Source: Bradyrhizobium sp. CSA112
GTDB lineage: Bacteria > Pseudomonadota > Alphaproteobacteria > Rhizobiales > Xanthobacteraceae
DNA length: 64,000 nucleotides
Assembly: GCF_029051645.1 (NCBI RefSeq)
Contig: NZ_JAACFS010000040.1
Location: forward strand, 1-64,000
Reading direction: 5' to 3'
Under the pieces are notes generated by a model. The model ran no database searches. It worked only from the letters and a program-made list of their open reading frames with translations, and was not told where the DNA came from. This document shows, in pieces, positions 7,958-16,499 of the stretch; the stretch's first letter is position 1; each line of letters starts with the position of its first letter. The position numbers and the translations under genes are program-made.

Positions 7958-8833
7958 GTGTTTTCGATGGACCTGCTGCTTGGCGCAGTGGTGCTTGGGG
8001 TGCTGCTCGGCTGCTTCTATGCGGCCGTCAGCGTCGGGCTGTCCGTCTCGTTCGGCCTGCTCGACGTTCCCCATGTCGCGCATCCGGCTTTCCTGGTGCT
8101 CGCGTCGTACGGCGTGTACCAGCTCAACGAGAGCTATGACATCGACCCGCTGCTGGCAGGGCTTGCGATCACGCCGTTGTTCTTCCTGTTCGGGCTGCTC
8201 GCCTACCGCGTCTACTACGAGACCTTCGAGCGGCGCGGTAGCGATGCCGCCGTCCGCGGCATCGCGTTCTTCTTCGGCATCGCGTTCATCATCGAGGTGC
8301 TGATCATTCTGCAATTCGGCGTCGACCAGCGCTCGGTTTCCGCGACCTATATCGGCAAGTCGTGGCGGTTCGGCGAGTTTCGGATACCGATCCGGCAACT
8401 GGTGGCGTTCGCAGTGGCGTTGGCGCTGACGTTGCTGCTTGCCGTGTATCTGTCGAAAACCTTCATGGGCCGCGCGATCCGCGCGGTCGCGCAGGACGAG
8501 GAGGCGTTGCGGCTGATGGGCGCCAATCCGGTCCGCATCAAGCAATTTGCCTTCGGCATCGCCACCGCCGTGCTCGGCATCGCCGGCGCGCTCCTGATCA
8601 TCGTGGCCCCGGTCGAGCCGACGCTCGACCGCGCCTATATCGGGCGGACCTTCTGCGTCGTCGTCATGGCCGGGCTCGGCAGCATCAGCGGCACGCTGAT
8701 CGCTGCCATCATCCTCGGCGTTGCCGAATCCATCGTGCTGACATTGTTCGGCGCCTCCTGGGCGCCGGCGATCTCGTTCGCGATGCTGCTCGGCGTGCTC
8801 GCCGTCCGGCCGCAAGGTCTGCTCGGCCGATGA
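7958..8833 (+). CDS. livH: ABC transporter permease, LivH type
   Basis: A 291-residue inner-membrane permease with about eight transmembrane segments and the family loop containing GRAIRAVAQDEEALRLMG, the cytoplasmic coupling region. Together with the LivM-type protein it forms the channel of the importer. ATG 7958 lies 42 nt after the binding-protein gene, preceded by AAGGGGGGAC. The stop overlaps the next start. Confidence 0.92.
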   Translation: MFSMDLLLGAVVLGVLLGCFYAAVSVGLSVSFGLLDVPHVAHPAFLVLASYGVYQLNESYDIDPLLAGLAITPLFFLFGLLAYRVYYETFERRGSDAAVRGIAFFFGIAFIIEVLIILQFGVDQRSVSATYIGKSWRFGEFRIPIRQLVAFAVALALTLLLAVYLSKTFMGRAIRAVAQDEEALRLMGANPVRIKQFAFGIATAVLGIAGALLIIVAPVEPTLDRAYIGRTFCVVVMAGLGSISGTLIAAIILGVAESIVLTLFGASWAPAISFAMLLGVLAVRPQGLLGR

Positions 8834-9795
8834 TGAAGCATCGCAACAGCATCGTTTTCTGGGCCGGCGCGGCCGTCTTCCTCATTGCCGTGCTGTCGAT
8901 GACGCAGATCGTCCGCAACGAATATCCATTTTTTGCCGGCTACGTGATCCTGCAATTCATCGCGCTCGCGGTCGCCTGGAGCATTCTCGGCGGCTACGCC
9001 GGTTACGTCAATTTCGGCACCAACGCCTTCTTCGGCGTCGGCGTCTACACGGCGGTAGCCCTGTTCAAGGCGACAGGAGCGCCGCTCGTGGTGCAGATCG
9101 CAGCCGCCGCGGTCGTCGGCATGACGCTTGGGTTTGGCGTTGGCCTGCTGACCCTGCGGATGCGCGGCATCTTCTTCTCGATCGCGACGATTGCGCTTGC
9201 GATCATCATCGAGACCTTTGTGATGAACTGGCGTTTCGTCGGCGGTGCGGCCGGCATCCAGATCCAGCGGCCGCCGGTGATGGCGCCGTTCGACAGTTAT
9301 GTGAAGATGCTGTTCTTCGTGCAGGCGCTCTTGGTGGTCATTGCCGTCTCCATCGCGCGCTACATCCAGAATTCCCGGATCGGCCGCGGCCTGCAAGCGC
9401 TTCGGGACGATGAACTCGCGGCCGAATGCACGGGTGTGCCGACCTTGAAGCTGAAACTGGTCGCCTGCATGATCTCGGGCGCGCTGATTTCCGCGGCCGG
9501 GGCGCCCGCCGCCATGTACCTGCAATACGCCGATCCATCCTCGGCATTCAACCTGAGCTACTCCGTGTCGGCGCTTGCGATGGCGCTGATCGGCGGAACC
9601 GCGCACTGGATCGGTCCTGTGCTCGGCGCCATCCTGCTCGGCTCGACGCAACAGCTTCTCGCGGTGACCATCTCCTCGGAAGTCAACGTGCTGGTGCTCG
9701 GCATCATGCTGGTGCTGTTCGTGGTTGGCGCGCCCAAAGGCATCATCGGGCTGCTGCGGCCGCGGTATCGTCTGCGCGCGGGAGGCAAGCCATGA
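8830..9795 (+). CDS. livM: ABC transporter permease, LivM type
   Basis: A 321-residue permease with about nine hydrophobic segments and the LivM loop RIGRGLQALRDDELAAECTG. The start is ATG 8830 (ATGA overlap with the livH stop) or the adjacent ATG 8833. It pairs with LivH. The stop overlaps livG in the same ATGA manner, indicating translational coupling through the operon. Confidence 0.92.
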   Translation: MMKHRNSIVFWAGAAVFLIAVLSMTQIVRNEYPFFAGYVILQFIALAVAWSILGGYAGYVNFGTNAFFGVGVYTAVALFKATGAPLVVQIAAAAVVGMTLGFGVGLLTLRMRGIFFSIATIALAIIIETFVMNWRFVGGAAGIQIQRPPVMAPFDSYVKMLFFVQALLVVIAVSIARYIQNSRIGRGLQALRDDELAAECTGVPTLKLKLVACMISGALISAAGAPAAMYLQYADPSSAFNLSYSVSALAMALIGGTAHWIGPVLGAILLGSTQQLLAVTISSEVNVLVLGIMLVLFVVGAPKGIIGLLRPRYRLRAGGKP

Positions 9796-10529
9796 CACCG
9801 GCAGCCGCGCCTGACGCGCCCCTGCTGCAAGTTGGGGCCATTACCAAGACCTTCGGCGGCTTCACCGCGCTCGACAATATCAGCGTCGATATCCGAAAGG
9901 GCGAACGGTTCGGCCTGATCGGCCCGAACGGCTCGGGCAAGACCACGCTGATCAACTGCATCTCCGGCGCGCTGCGTCCGCAGGTCGGCAGCGTGGTGTT
10001 CTGCGGCGAGGACATCACGCAATTGCCGCCGCACTTGCGCGCGCGCCGCGGCATCGCCCGCAGCTTCCAGATTCCGCGGCCGTTCAAAAGCATGACGGTG
10101 CTGGAAAACCTCATGGTCGGGCTCGACTTCGCCAAGGTCGATTCGAGCCAGCCGGAGGAAGATGTCGCGATGTCGATCCTGACGCGGATGGGCCTTGCCT
10201 CCAAGGCCAGCGCGTCAACCGATACGCTGAGCCAGGTGGAATTGCGCAAGATGGAGCTGGCGCGCGCAATGGCGGTGCGGCCGAAACTTTTGATTTCCGA
10301 CGAGGCGATGGCGGGGCTTTCCTCATCCGAGGTCGACGAGGTGCTGGACCTCCTGATCAGCCTCGGCGAGGAGGACATCACCATCATCATGATCGAGCAC
10401 ATCATGCAGGCCGTGATGCGCTTTTCGGAGCGGGTGATGTGTCTCGACGCCGGAAAAATCATCGCGCTCGGCGCGCCGGCTGAGGTGATGGGCAACAAGC
10501 GGGTGCAGGAGGCTTACCTTGGCACTTAG
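9792..10529 (+). CDS. livG: ABC transporter ATP-binding protein, LivG type
   Basis: A 245-residue ATPase. Walker A GPNGSGKTT is near residue 44 and Walker B ISDEAMAGLSSSE is followed by EHIMQAVM. The signature is TLSQVELRKMELARA rather than LSGGQ, so the usual Gly-Gly-Gln is replaced by Gln-Val-Glu, a noticeable deviation. Start ATG 9792 overlaps the livM stop. It overlaps the livF start by 11 nt. Confidence 0.9.
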   Translation: MTPAAAPDAPLLQVGAITKTFGGFTALDNISVDIRKGERFGLIGPNGSGKTTLINCISGALRPQVGSVVFCGEDITQLPPHLRARRGIARSFQIPRPFKSMTVLENLMVGLDFAKVDSSQPEEDVAMSILTRMGLASKASASTDTLSQVELRKMELARAMAVRPKLLISDEAMAGLSSSEVDEVLDLLISLGEEDITIIMIEHIMQAVMRFSERVMCLDAGKIIALGAPAEVMGNKRVQEAYLGT

Positions 10530-11256
10530 CCTTGCCATCGAGGGCCTCGATGCGGGATATGGCGCCGTCAAGGCGCTGCGCGGCGTCACGCTGCACGTCG
10601 AGGCCGGCGAGACGGTTGCGTTGCTCGGCACCAACGGCAACGGCAAGAGCACGCTGATGAAGTGCGTCATGGGCCTGGTCCGCCCGGATCGGGGCCGGCT
10701 GTCGCTGACGATCGACGACCGGTCGCACGATCTCACCAGACTTTCGCCCGAGGCGATTGTCGATCTCGGCGTGGCGCTGGTGCCCGAGGGGCGGCGGCTG
10801 TTTCCCAAATTGACGGTGACGGAAAACCTGATGCTCGGTGCCTTCCGGAAATTGGCCCGCAGCGCCATCCAGCAGAATCTCGCGCTGGCGTTCGAGACCT
10901 TTCCGGCTTTGAAGGAGCGCCGTAACCAGCTCGCCGGCACCATGTCCGGCGGACAGCAGCAGATGCTGGCGATTGCGCGCGCGCTGATGTCCTCGCCGCG
11001 GCTGCTCTTGATCGACGAGCCGTCGGTCGGGCTGTCGCCGCTATTGGTGTCGCAGACCATTGCCAAGATCGGCGAGCTCAAGCAGCGCGTCGGCCTGACC
11101 GTGCTGATGGCGGAGCAGAATTTCAACCAGGCGATCCGGATCGCCGATCGCGGCTACATCATCGTCCACGGCGAGATCGCGGTCGCCGCACAGTCGGTCG
11201 ACGAATTGAAGGCCAACAATATCGTCAAGCGGCTTTATCTCGGCGGCGTCGTCTGA
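10519..11256 (+). CDS. livF: ABC transporter ATP-binding protein, LivF type
   Basis: A 245-residue ATPase with Walker A GTNGNGKST, signature TMSGGQQQMLAIARA and Walker B LLIDEPSVGLSP. The start is a TTG at 10519, 6 nt after CAGGAGG, inside the end of livG; no ATG gives the conserved N-terminus. This is the last gene of the importer. A 99-nt gap separates it from the decarboxylase-family gene. Confidence 0.92.
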   Translation: MALSLAIEGLDAGYGAVKALRGVTLHVEAGETVALLGTNGNGKSTLMKCVMGLVRPDRGRLSLTIDDRSHDLTRLSPEAIVDLGVALVPEGRRLFPKLTVTENLMLGAFRKLARSAIQQNLALAFETFPALKERRNQLAGTMSGGQQQMLAIARALMSSPRLLLIDEPSVGLSPLLVSQTIAKIGELKQRVGLTVLMAEQNFNQAIRIADRGYIIVHGEIAVAAQSVDELKANNIVKRLYLGGVV

Positions 11257-11355
11257 CTGTTGTGACGGCATCGTGACGTTGTGCCGATTCTTCAGCCTCG
11301 CTCGCTGCCATCGTCTGCTCCATAATCTCAGTGCAGATGACAAAAGGGGCAAGCG

Positions 11356-12096
11356 ATGAAGATCGATGACGTCAGGCGAACCGCCTATTCGATGCCGCTG
11401 ACCAACCCGTCGTTCCCGCCGGGGCCGTACCGTTTCTTCAACCGCGAATTTTTCGTCATCACCTATCGTACCGACCCTGAGGCGCTTGCTGCCGTGGTGC
11501 CCGAGCCGCTCGAAGTCGCGGAGGCCGTCGTCAAATACGAATTCATCCGCATGCCTGACTCGACCGGCTTCGGCGATTACACCGAGACCGGCCAGGTCAT
11601 CCCGGTCCGTTTCAAGGGCGAGGAGGGCATCTACGTTCATTCGATGTATCTGGACGACGAGGGGCCGATCGCCGGCGGCCGCGAGCTCTGGGGATTTCCC
11701 AAGAAACTGGCCTCGCCGAAGATCGCCGTCGAGAGCGATGTGCTGGTCGGCACGCTGCATTACGGCTCGGTGCTGTGCGCCTCCGCCACCATGGGCTACA
11801 AGCACCGCCCGGTCGATCACGACGCGGTGCTCAAGGCGATGAAGGCGCCGAACTTCATGCTCAAGATCATCCCGCATGTCGACGGGAGTCCACGGATTTG
11901 CGAGCTGGTGCGCTACTATCTCGAAGACATCACGCTGAAGGAGGCTTGGACCGGCCCCGCGGCGCTCGGCCTTTTCCCGCATGCGCTCGCCGACGTCGCG
12001 CGGCTCCCGGTGCGCGAAGTGGTCTCCGCGCTGCATTTCAAGGCCGATCTGACGCTCGGCCTCGGAACGGTCGCGTTCGATTACATGGCGAAGTGA
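11356..12096 (+). CDS. Acetoacetate decarboxylase family protein
   Basis: A 246-residue ADC-fold protein of nearly the same length as clostridial acetoacetate decarboxylase. The ELWGFPKK motif places Lys116 and Lys117 at the Schiff-base lysine pair (Lys115/116 in the classical enzyme), and Glu in MPDSTGFGDYTETGQ corresponds to the active-site region. It may decarboxylate acetoacetate or another beta-keto acid; some family members have other activities. Located directly downstream of the importer with its own AAAGGGGCAAGCG ribosome site, it may handle a ring-cleavage product, which is inference. Confidence 0.88.
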   Translation: MKIDDVRRTAYSMPLTNPSFPPGPYRFFNREFFVITYRTDPEALAAVVPEPLEVAEAVVKYEFIRMPDSTGFGDYTETGQVIPVRFKGEEGIYVHSMYLDDEGPIAGGRELWGFPKKLASPKIAVESDVLVGTLHYGSVLCASATMGYKHRPVDHDAVLKAMKAPNFMLKIIPHVDGSPRICELVRYYLEDITLKEAWTGPAALGLFPHALADVARLPVREVVSALHFKADLTLGLGTVAFDYMAK

Positions 12097-12115
12097 AGGA
12101 CGAGCCGCCGCACGA

Positions 12116-12343
12116 TCAAATCGCGCCCCTGAGCGTGCAGGCGGTCGAGCAGGTCGTCACCACGCCGCGCTCGCAGGCGATGCATACCGCGACGCACTGC
12201 TTTTTGTCCTTGGGATTGTACTGGCTGTAAAGCTTGCGCGCGCAATTGTCGATCGAGCCCGTCACTTCAGCGTGGCTGACATTCTCGGGCGTGCACGCAG
12301 CCAGTGCCGCGGCCGACAGGACGATGGCAATAATGACGCGCAT
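12116..12343 (-). CDS. Small Cys-rich lipoprotein, unknown function
   Basis: A 75-residue protein with a lipoprotein signal: a hydrophobic stretch and lipobox LAAC with the lipidated Cys at position 17. The mature part has six further cysteines (NCARK, KQCVAVCIACE, TTCSTACT), suggesting disulfides or metal binding in the periplasm. It converges on the decarboxylase gene with 19 nt between stops. I do not recognise a family. Confidence 0.7.
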   Translation of the reverse strand: MRVIIAIVLSAAALAACTPENVSHAEVTGSIDNCARKLYSQYNPKDKKQCVAVCIACERGVVTTCSTACTLRGAI

Positions 12344-12555
12344 GTTGGTCGCTCCAACCGGGAGCCGTCGCTCGAAAGCTGCGGGCGACGGCCTTGGGCC
12401 CTCGCAGAAAATTACCCTTCAGGATGGCGCGATTGAATTAATCGCGGGTTACGAGGACCCCGGTTCCCGTGTGCCGATCTGGCGCCGAAATCGAGCAGAG
12501 CACTGTGCACTGCAGCGAGAAACCAGGCCTGCGCCGCGTTGCCGCGAGTATTCCG

Positions 12556-13545
12556 TTACTTCTTGTTAAGATTCTGGAAGGGCTCAAAAGCCTCCCTGCC
12601 GGACCCGAGATTCTCGTAGATCGAAGCGGATTTGTTCATCAGCTCATAGGTCCGGTCCTGGTCCGCAGTGCGATCCTTCTGGAAAGTCGACACGAGTATG
12701 ATCGCCGTCATGTAGTTTCCGAAAGCGGCCTGCTCGGCGGCGAACAGGTCTTTGAGGCGCGCATCGCGGGAAAAGAACTCGGATAGCGTCTTCTTGATGC
12801 CTTCGTCCTGCGCCGACAGCGATTGCAGGGACCACATCGCCGTCCCCAATGTCATGACCCGAAGGAATTTCGCCTGGTTCGCTTTGCAGTCGTACTTCGT
12901 GCAGGCGACCTTGGCCATGACGCTGTCGCGCCCTTTCGGCGCGAGACCGGGACCGAATTTGCTCATCATGAATCCGACGCGTAAGCCGTCACTGGCCATG
13001 CCGTCATCGGCGCTGGAATAATTATCGAGAATTCGCCGGATATGCGCCGTGTTGCCGGACGCCATGTAAGCGCCGATGAGCAGGTCATTGTCGGCCGGCG
13101 TGGAGGACGGCGTCACGGCATCCAGCGGCGGCATCCGCGCCGCCCGCAATCTGTCGGACAAGCCGGCAAGATTGTTGTCGGCGGCAAACTTCTGCGCCTC
13201 GTCGGGCAAGCCCGCCCTGTACAGGCTGACGACGTCGACCGACTTCACGTAGTTCGAGGTCTCGGCCTTGAGAAGGCGCTCGCGTTCCTGCGGAGAACTC
13301 CTGAACAGTTCGCCGAGGAAGCCGATGATGGTGTTGGGTTCGGCCCGGCCGGTTGCGGCCGTTTGCCGGAGCTGCGCCAGCGTGTCGTCGACGCAGGCTG
13401 GCGGCTTGCTGCGGTAGTAGCTCGCCATGCACCCGTCGCCGGCCGCGAGGGCTACGCCGGGACAGAGCGACCAGATTATCAGGGCGATAGCTGCGCCCGC
13501 GTTTTTCAGCTTCGCGGAACGGGCTGTATCTGAATTTCGGCTCAT
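12556..13545 (-). CDS. Secreted protein of unknown function
   Basis: About 329 residues, with an N-terminal signal peptide ending near GVALAAG and a mostly helical body with several Leu/Ala-rich segments of helical-repeat character. ATG 13545 is preferred over GTG 13551 two codons upstream. No catalytic motif is visible. The 212-nt gap to the lipoprotein gene shows no terminator that I can identify. The function is unknown. Confidence 0.75.
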   Translation of the reverse strand: MSRNSDTARSAKLKNAGAAIALIIWSLCPGVALAAGDGCMASYYRSKPPACVDDTLAQLRQTAATGRAEPNTIIGFLGELFRSSPQERERLLKAETSNYVKSVDVVSLYRAGLPDEAQKFAADNNLAGLSDRLRAARMPPLDAVTPSSTPADNDLLIGAYMASGNTAHIRRILDNYSSADDGMASDGLRVGFMMSKFGPGLAPKGRDSVMAKVACTKYDCKANQAKFLRVMTLGTAMWSLQSLSAQDEGIKKTLSEFFSRDARLKDLFAAEQAAFGNYMTAIILVSTFQKDRTADQDRTYELMNKSASIYENLGSGREAFEPFQNLNKK

Positions 13546-13660
13546 TGTCACCGGCGCGGCTGTCAGGGCATCACGTTGTGGTTGTGTACCCTATCAGCCT
13601 CACCTCGATTTCGACAATGGCCGTCGCATCACCTCGCCGGCCTGCGCCGTGCCGACGCGG

Positions 13661-15091
13661 TTACCGCACCAGCACGTTCCTGAATTGCCAGGGATCCGAC
13701 GTGTCGATGTCTTCCGGAAACAGGCCCGGCCGGTCCGACAGCGGCGTCCAGTCGGAGTAGAAACCTTTCACCGGGCCGAGATACGGCATTTGGATTTCGA
13801 GGCAGCGGCGGAAATCCATCTCGTCGGCCTCGACGATGCCGGCGTCGGGGTTTTCCAGCGCCCACACCATGCCGGCGAGCACGGCTGACGACACCTGCAT
13901 GCCCGTCGCGTTCTGATAGGGCGCGATCCGCCGCGTTTCCTCGATCGAGAGCTGCGAGCCGTACCAATAGGCGTTCTTGCCGTGGCCGTAGAGCAGCACG
14001 CCGAGTTCGTCGATGCCGTCCTCGATCTCGTTCTCGTCGAGAATGTGCCACGACGCCTGCATCTTGCCGGTCGCACCGAACATCTCGTGCAGCGAGAGCA
14101 CCGCGTCGTTCGCCGGGTGATACGCGTAGTGACAGGTCGGGCGGTAGACCACCTTGGCCCCGTCGCGGACGGTGAAGTAATCCGCAATCGAGATCGACTC
14201 GTTGTGGGTAACGAGGAAGCCGTATTGCGCGCCCGGCGTCGGGCACCAGGAGCGCACGCGGGTGTTGGCGCCGGGCTGCAGCAGATAGATCGCCGCGCCG
14301 CAGCCCTCGGTATGCTGGCGGCCGTTGTCCGGCATCCATTTTTCATGGGTGCCCCAGCCGAGTTCGGCCGGCTGCATGCCTTCAGAGACGAAACCTTCGA
14401 CCGACCAGGTGTTGACGAACTTGTTCATCGGCTTCGGCTTCTTCGAGCGCTGGGTGTCGCGCTCGGCGATATGAATGCCCTTGACGCCGAGCTTCATCGC
14501 AAGCTGACCCCAGCCTTCGCGGCTCTTTGGCTCGTTGACCTCAACGCCTGTGTCACGGGCGACGTCGAGCAGCGCCTGCTTGACGAACCACGACACCATG
14601 CCCGGATTGGCGCCGCAGGTGGAGACCGCGGTCGTGCCGCCCGGGCTCTTGTGCTTCGCCGCCAGAAGCGTCTCGCGGAGCGCGTAGTTGGAGCGCTTCT
14701 CCGGGCCGATCTTCTTGTCGAAATAGAAGCCGAGCCACGGCTCTACGACGGTGTCGATGTAGAGCGCGCCGATCTCGCGGCATAGCGTCATGATGTCGAC
14801 GGACGAGGTGTCGACCGAAAGGTTGACGCAAAAGCCCTGGCCGCCGCCGGCGGTGAGCAGCGGCACCAGCACCTCGCGGTAGTTCTCGCGGGTGATGCCC
14901 TGCTTGATGAAGCGCACACCGTGCTGTTTGGCCAGTTCGCCGTCCTCATGCGGGTCGATGATGACGAAGCGCGATTTGTCGTAGTCGAAATGCCGTTCGA
15001 TCAAAGGCAGCGTGCCCTTGCCGATCGAGCCGAAGCCGATCATGACAATGGGGCCGGAAATTTTCGCATGGATTTGCGCGGACGGGCTCAT
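13661..15091 (-). CDS. hss: Homospermidine synthase
   Basis: A 476-residue NAD-dependent enzyme of the saccharopine-dehydrogenase-like class that joins two putrescine-derived units to give sym-homospermidine, the typical long polyamine of rhizobia. The Rossmann motif IGFGSIGKG is at about 18-26; further family stretches are DTVVEPWLGFYFD, TCGANPGMVSWFVKQAL and WGTHEKWMPDN. It is cytoplasmic. Its likely substrate source, an ornithine decarboxylase, is encoded 1.4 kb upstream on the same strand, with a Rid protein and a GNAT enzyme between. Confidence 0.93.
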   Translation of the reverse strand: MSPSAQIHAKISGPIVMIGFGSIGKGTLPLIERHFDYDKSRFVIIDPHEDGELAKQHGVRFIKQGITRENYREVLVPLLTAGGGQGFCVNLSVDTSSVDIMTLCREIGALYIDTVVEPWLGFYFDKKIGPEKRSNYALRETLLAAKHKSPGGTTAVSTCGANPGMVSWFVKQALLDVARDTGVEVNEPKSREGWGQLAMKLGVKGIHIAERDTQRSKKPKPMNKFVNTWSVEGFVSEGMQPAELGWGTHEKWMPDNGRQHTEGCGAAIYLLQPGANTRVRSWCPTPGAQYGFLVTHNESISIADYFTVRDGAKVVYRPTCHYAYHPANDAVLSLHEMFGATGKMQASWHILDENEIEDGIDELGVLLYGHGKNAYWYGSQLSIEETRRIAPYQNATGMQVSSAVLAGMVWALENPDAGIVEADEMDFRRCLEIQMPYLGPVKGFYSDWTPLSDRPGLFPEDIDTSDPWQFRNVLVR

Positions 15092-15130
15092 CGGTAAGTC
15101 TCCGGAAAAGTATCGGTCGTGGATGGGGGA

Positions 15131-15520
15131 TCAGGGGGTGCGGCGCTTCGCGGTCACTTCGATCTCGATTTTCATCTCGGGCTTGTAGAGTCCCGCGACG
15201 ACGAGAAGCGTTGTGGCCGGGCGAATCTCGCCGAACGTTTCGCCGCAGACCGCGAAGAAAGCGTCGGCATCCGCGAGGTCAGTAATGTAATAGGTCGCGC
15301 GGACGATATCGGCCATTGCAAAGCCGCCTTCCTTCAGCGCAGCCTCGATGTTCTTAAAGCAGTTGCGTGCCTGGCTTGTGACATCGGCCGGTATGACCAT
15401 GGTGGTGTAGTCGTAGCCGGTGGTGCCGGCGACGAAGGCGAAATCGCCGTCGATGACGGCACGGCTGTAGCCGGCAGTCTTCTCGAACGGCGAGCCGGTG
15501 GAAACCAGACGGCGGGGCAT
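15131..15520 (-). CDS. Rid (YjgF/YER057c/UK114) family protein, lacking the RidA arginine
   Basis: A 129-residue Rid-fold protein, a family that forms trimers. RidA enzymes hydrolyse reactive imines/enamines using an Arg in a C-terminal PARS-type motif; here the corresponding stretch reads IRPATTLLVV, with Thr in that place, so it probably belongs to another Rid subgroup and may not deaminate 2-aminoacrylate. It lies 39 nt upstream of homospermidine synthase on the same strand, so an imine-related role in polyamine metabolism is possible but speculative. Confidence 0.88.
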   Translation of the reverse strand: MPRRLVSTGSPFEKTAGYSRAVIDGDFAFVAGTTGYDYTTMVIPADVTSQARNCFKNIEAALKEGGFAMADIVRATYYITDLADADAFFAVCGETFGEIRPATTLLVVAGLYKPEMKIEIEVTAKRRTP

Positions 15521-15577
15521 CGGAACCTCGATCTTGGCAAGGGCCTTGGGAATGATCCGGGGCGAGATTGGCGCGGT

Positions 15578-15775
15578 TTAAGGGCTTTTCGCCGCTGCGT
15601 GCAACCCCTCGTGGGCTACCGGGATGGCCTGGACGTCGGAGGCCGGGGCCGCGGAGCCGCCCCAGCGGCGCGCCAGGATGTCCCTGACAATCATGACCGT
15701 GATCATGATCACGATGCCCGTGGTGATGGCACTGCGGAAGCGCGGCCGCGCATCGCGGGAAAGGCTCGCCGGCAT
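15578..15775 (-). CDS. Small single-pass membrane protein, unknown function
   Basis: A 65-residue protein: basic N-terminus (MPASLSRDARPRFRS), one hydrophobic helix (about 17-31, TTGIVIMITVMIVRD) and a short polar tail. It starts 5 nt after the GNAT stop, so it is probably co-transcribed with that gene. No family is recognised; the annotation rests on start position, tight spacing and a clean membrane helix. Confidence 0.5.
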   Translation of the reverse strand: MPASLSRDARPRFRSAITTGIVIMITVMIVRDILARRWGGSAAPASDVQAIPVAHEGLHAAAKSP

Positions 15776-15780
15776 GGCCG

Positions 15781-16380
15781 TCAGGCCGCGCGCGGCACGA
15801 GCAGCGCCTTCCTGGCACGGCTTGCCTTGGGTTTGGGCAGCGGCGCGCCGGTCGGCACGATCATGCCCCAGGCGCCGTCGAGCGCGCCTTCGCAGAGTTC
15901 GCGGCCGAGCAGCCGGTCGCGCTCGAACGCGCCCGGCAGCGACAGTTTGCCGGTCTTGGCGGCAGAGAAGCCGAAACGGGCGTAATAGGGCGCATCGCCC
16001 AGCAGGATTACCGCGCGATGGCCACGCGCCTTCGCCGCCGCGAGCGCGTGGTCCATCAGCGCAGCCCCGACGCCGAGCTGGCGGGAGGAAGCCTCCACCG
16101 CCAGCGGGCCGAGCATGAGCGCCGGGATGCCCCCGGCGCTGACGTGCCACAACCGGACGGTCCCGACCAGGCGGCCCTGGCGCACGGCCGACAAGGCAAG
16201 GCCTTCGGCGGGCGCGCGTCCATCGCGCAGGCGCTGGCAGGAGCGCGTATGGCGGTTGTCGCCAAAGCAGGCATCCAGCAGCGCCTCGCGCGCAGCGACG
16301 TCCGAGGCCCGTTCCGCACGGATCGCGAACGGAGCGGCATCGGAGATGAGAGCCGTAGTGGTCTTCCGCAAAGCAGTCAT
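15781..16380 (-). CDS. GNAT family N-acetyltransferase
   Basis: A 199-residue protein with a GNAT domain of the YhbS/PhnO-like form: core strand GPLAVEASSRQLGVGAALMDHAL carries the acetyl-CoA pyrophosphate loop (Q-x-x-G-x-G/A type), followed by AVILLGDAPYYARFGFSAA. A Pro/Lys-rich tail follows the domain. The substrate is unknown. Its position between ornithine decarboxylase and homospermidine synthase makes polyamine or ornithine acetylation worth considering, without direct evidence. Confidence 0.85.
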   Translation of the reverse strand: MTALRKTTTALISDAAPFAIRAERASDVAAREALLDACFGDNRHTRSCQRLRDGRAPAEGLALSAVRQGRLVGTVRLWHVSAGGIPALMLGPLAVEASSRQLGVGAALMDHALAAAKARGHRAVILLGDAPYYARFGFSAAKTGKLSLPGAFERDRLLGRELCEGALDGAWGMIVPTGAPLPKPKASRARKALLVPRAA

Positions 16381-16451
16381 GGCACGTCAGTCCCCGCTTC
16401 CACGGCAGGCAAGCCGCGCGAAGCGTTGTCAGAAAATCGGCAATGAAGGGA

Positions 16452-16473
16452 GGGAGCCGGCGCACCGGCTCCC
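16452..16473 (-). terminator. Perfect 9-bp hairpin downstream of ornithine decarboxylase
   Basis: GGGAGCCGG and CCGGCTCCC pair perfectly around a 4-nt loop, 27 nt beyond the decarboxylase stop. A second hairpin (AGCCTC/GAGGCT, 16482-16497) sits between. The following U-tract is poor (CCCTTC), so it may be a weak terminator or an mRNA 3'-end stabiliser. Confidence 0.45.
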
Positions 16474-16499
16474 GTTATTCGAGCCTCAAACGAGGCTGA

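Noticed and set aside
6866..8815. 649-codon minus-strand open frame opposite the importer genes
   Set aside because: Arg/Asp/His-rich composition typical of antisense frames in high-GC DNA; the plus-strand genes have clear family motifs and coupled starts.
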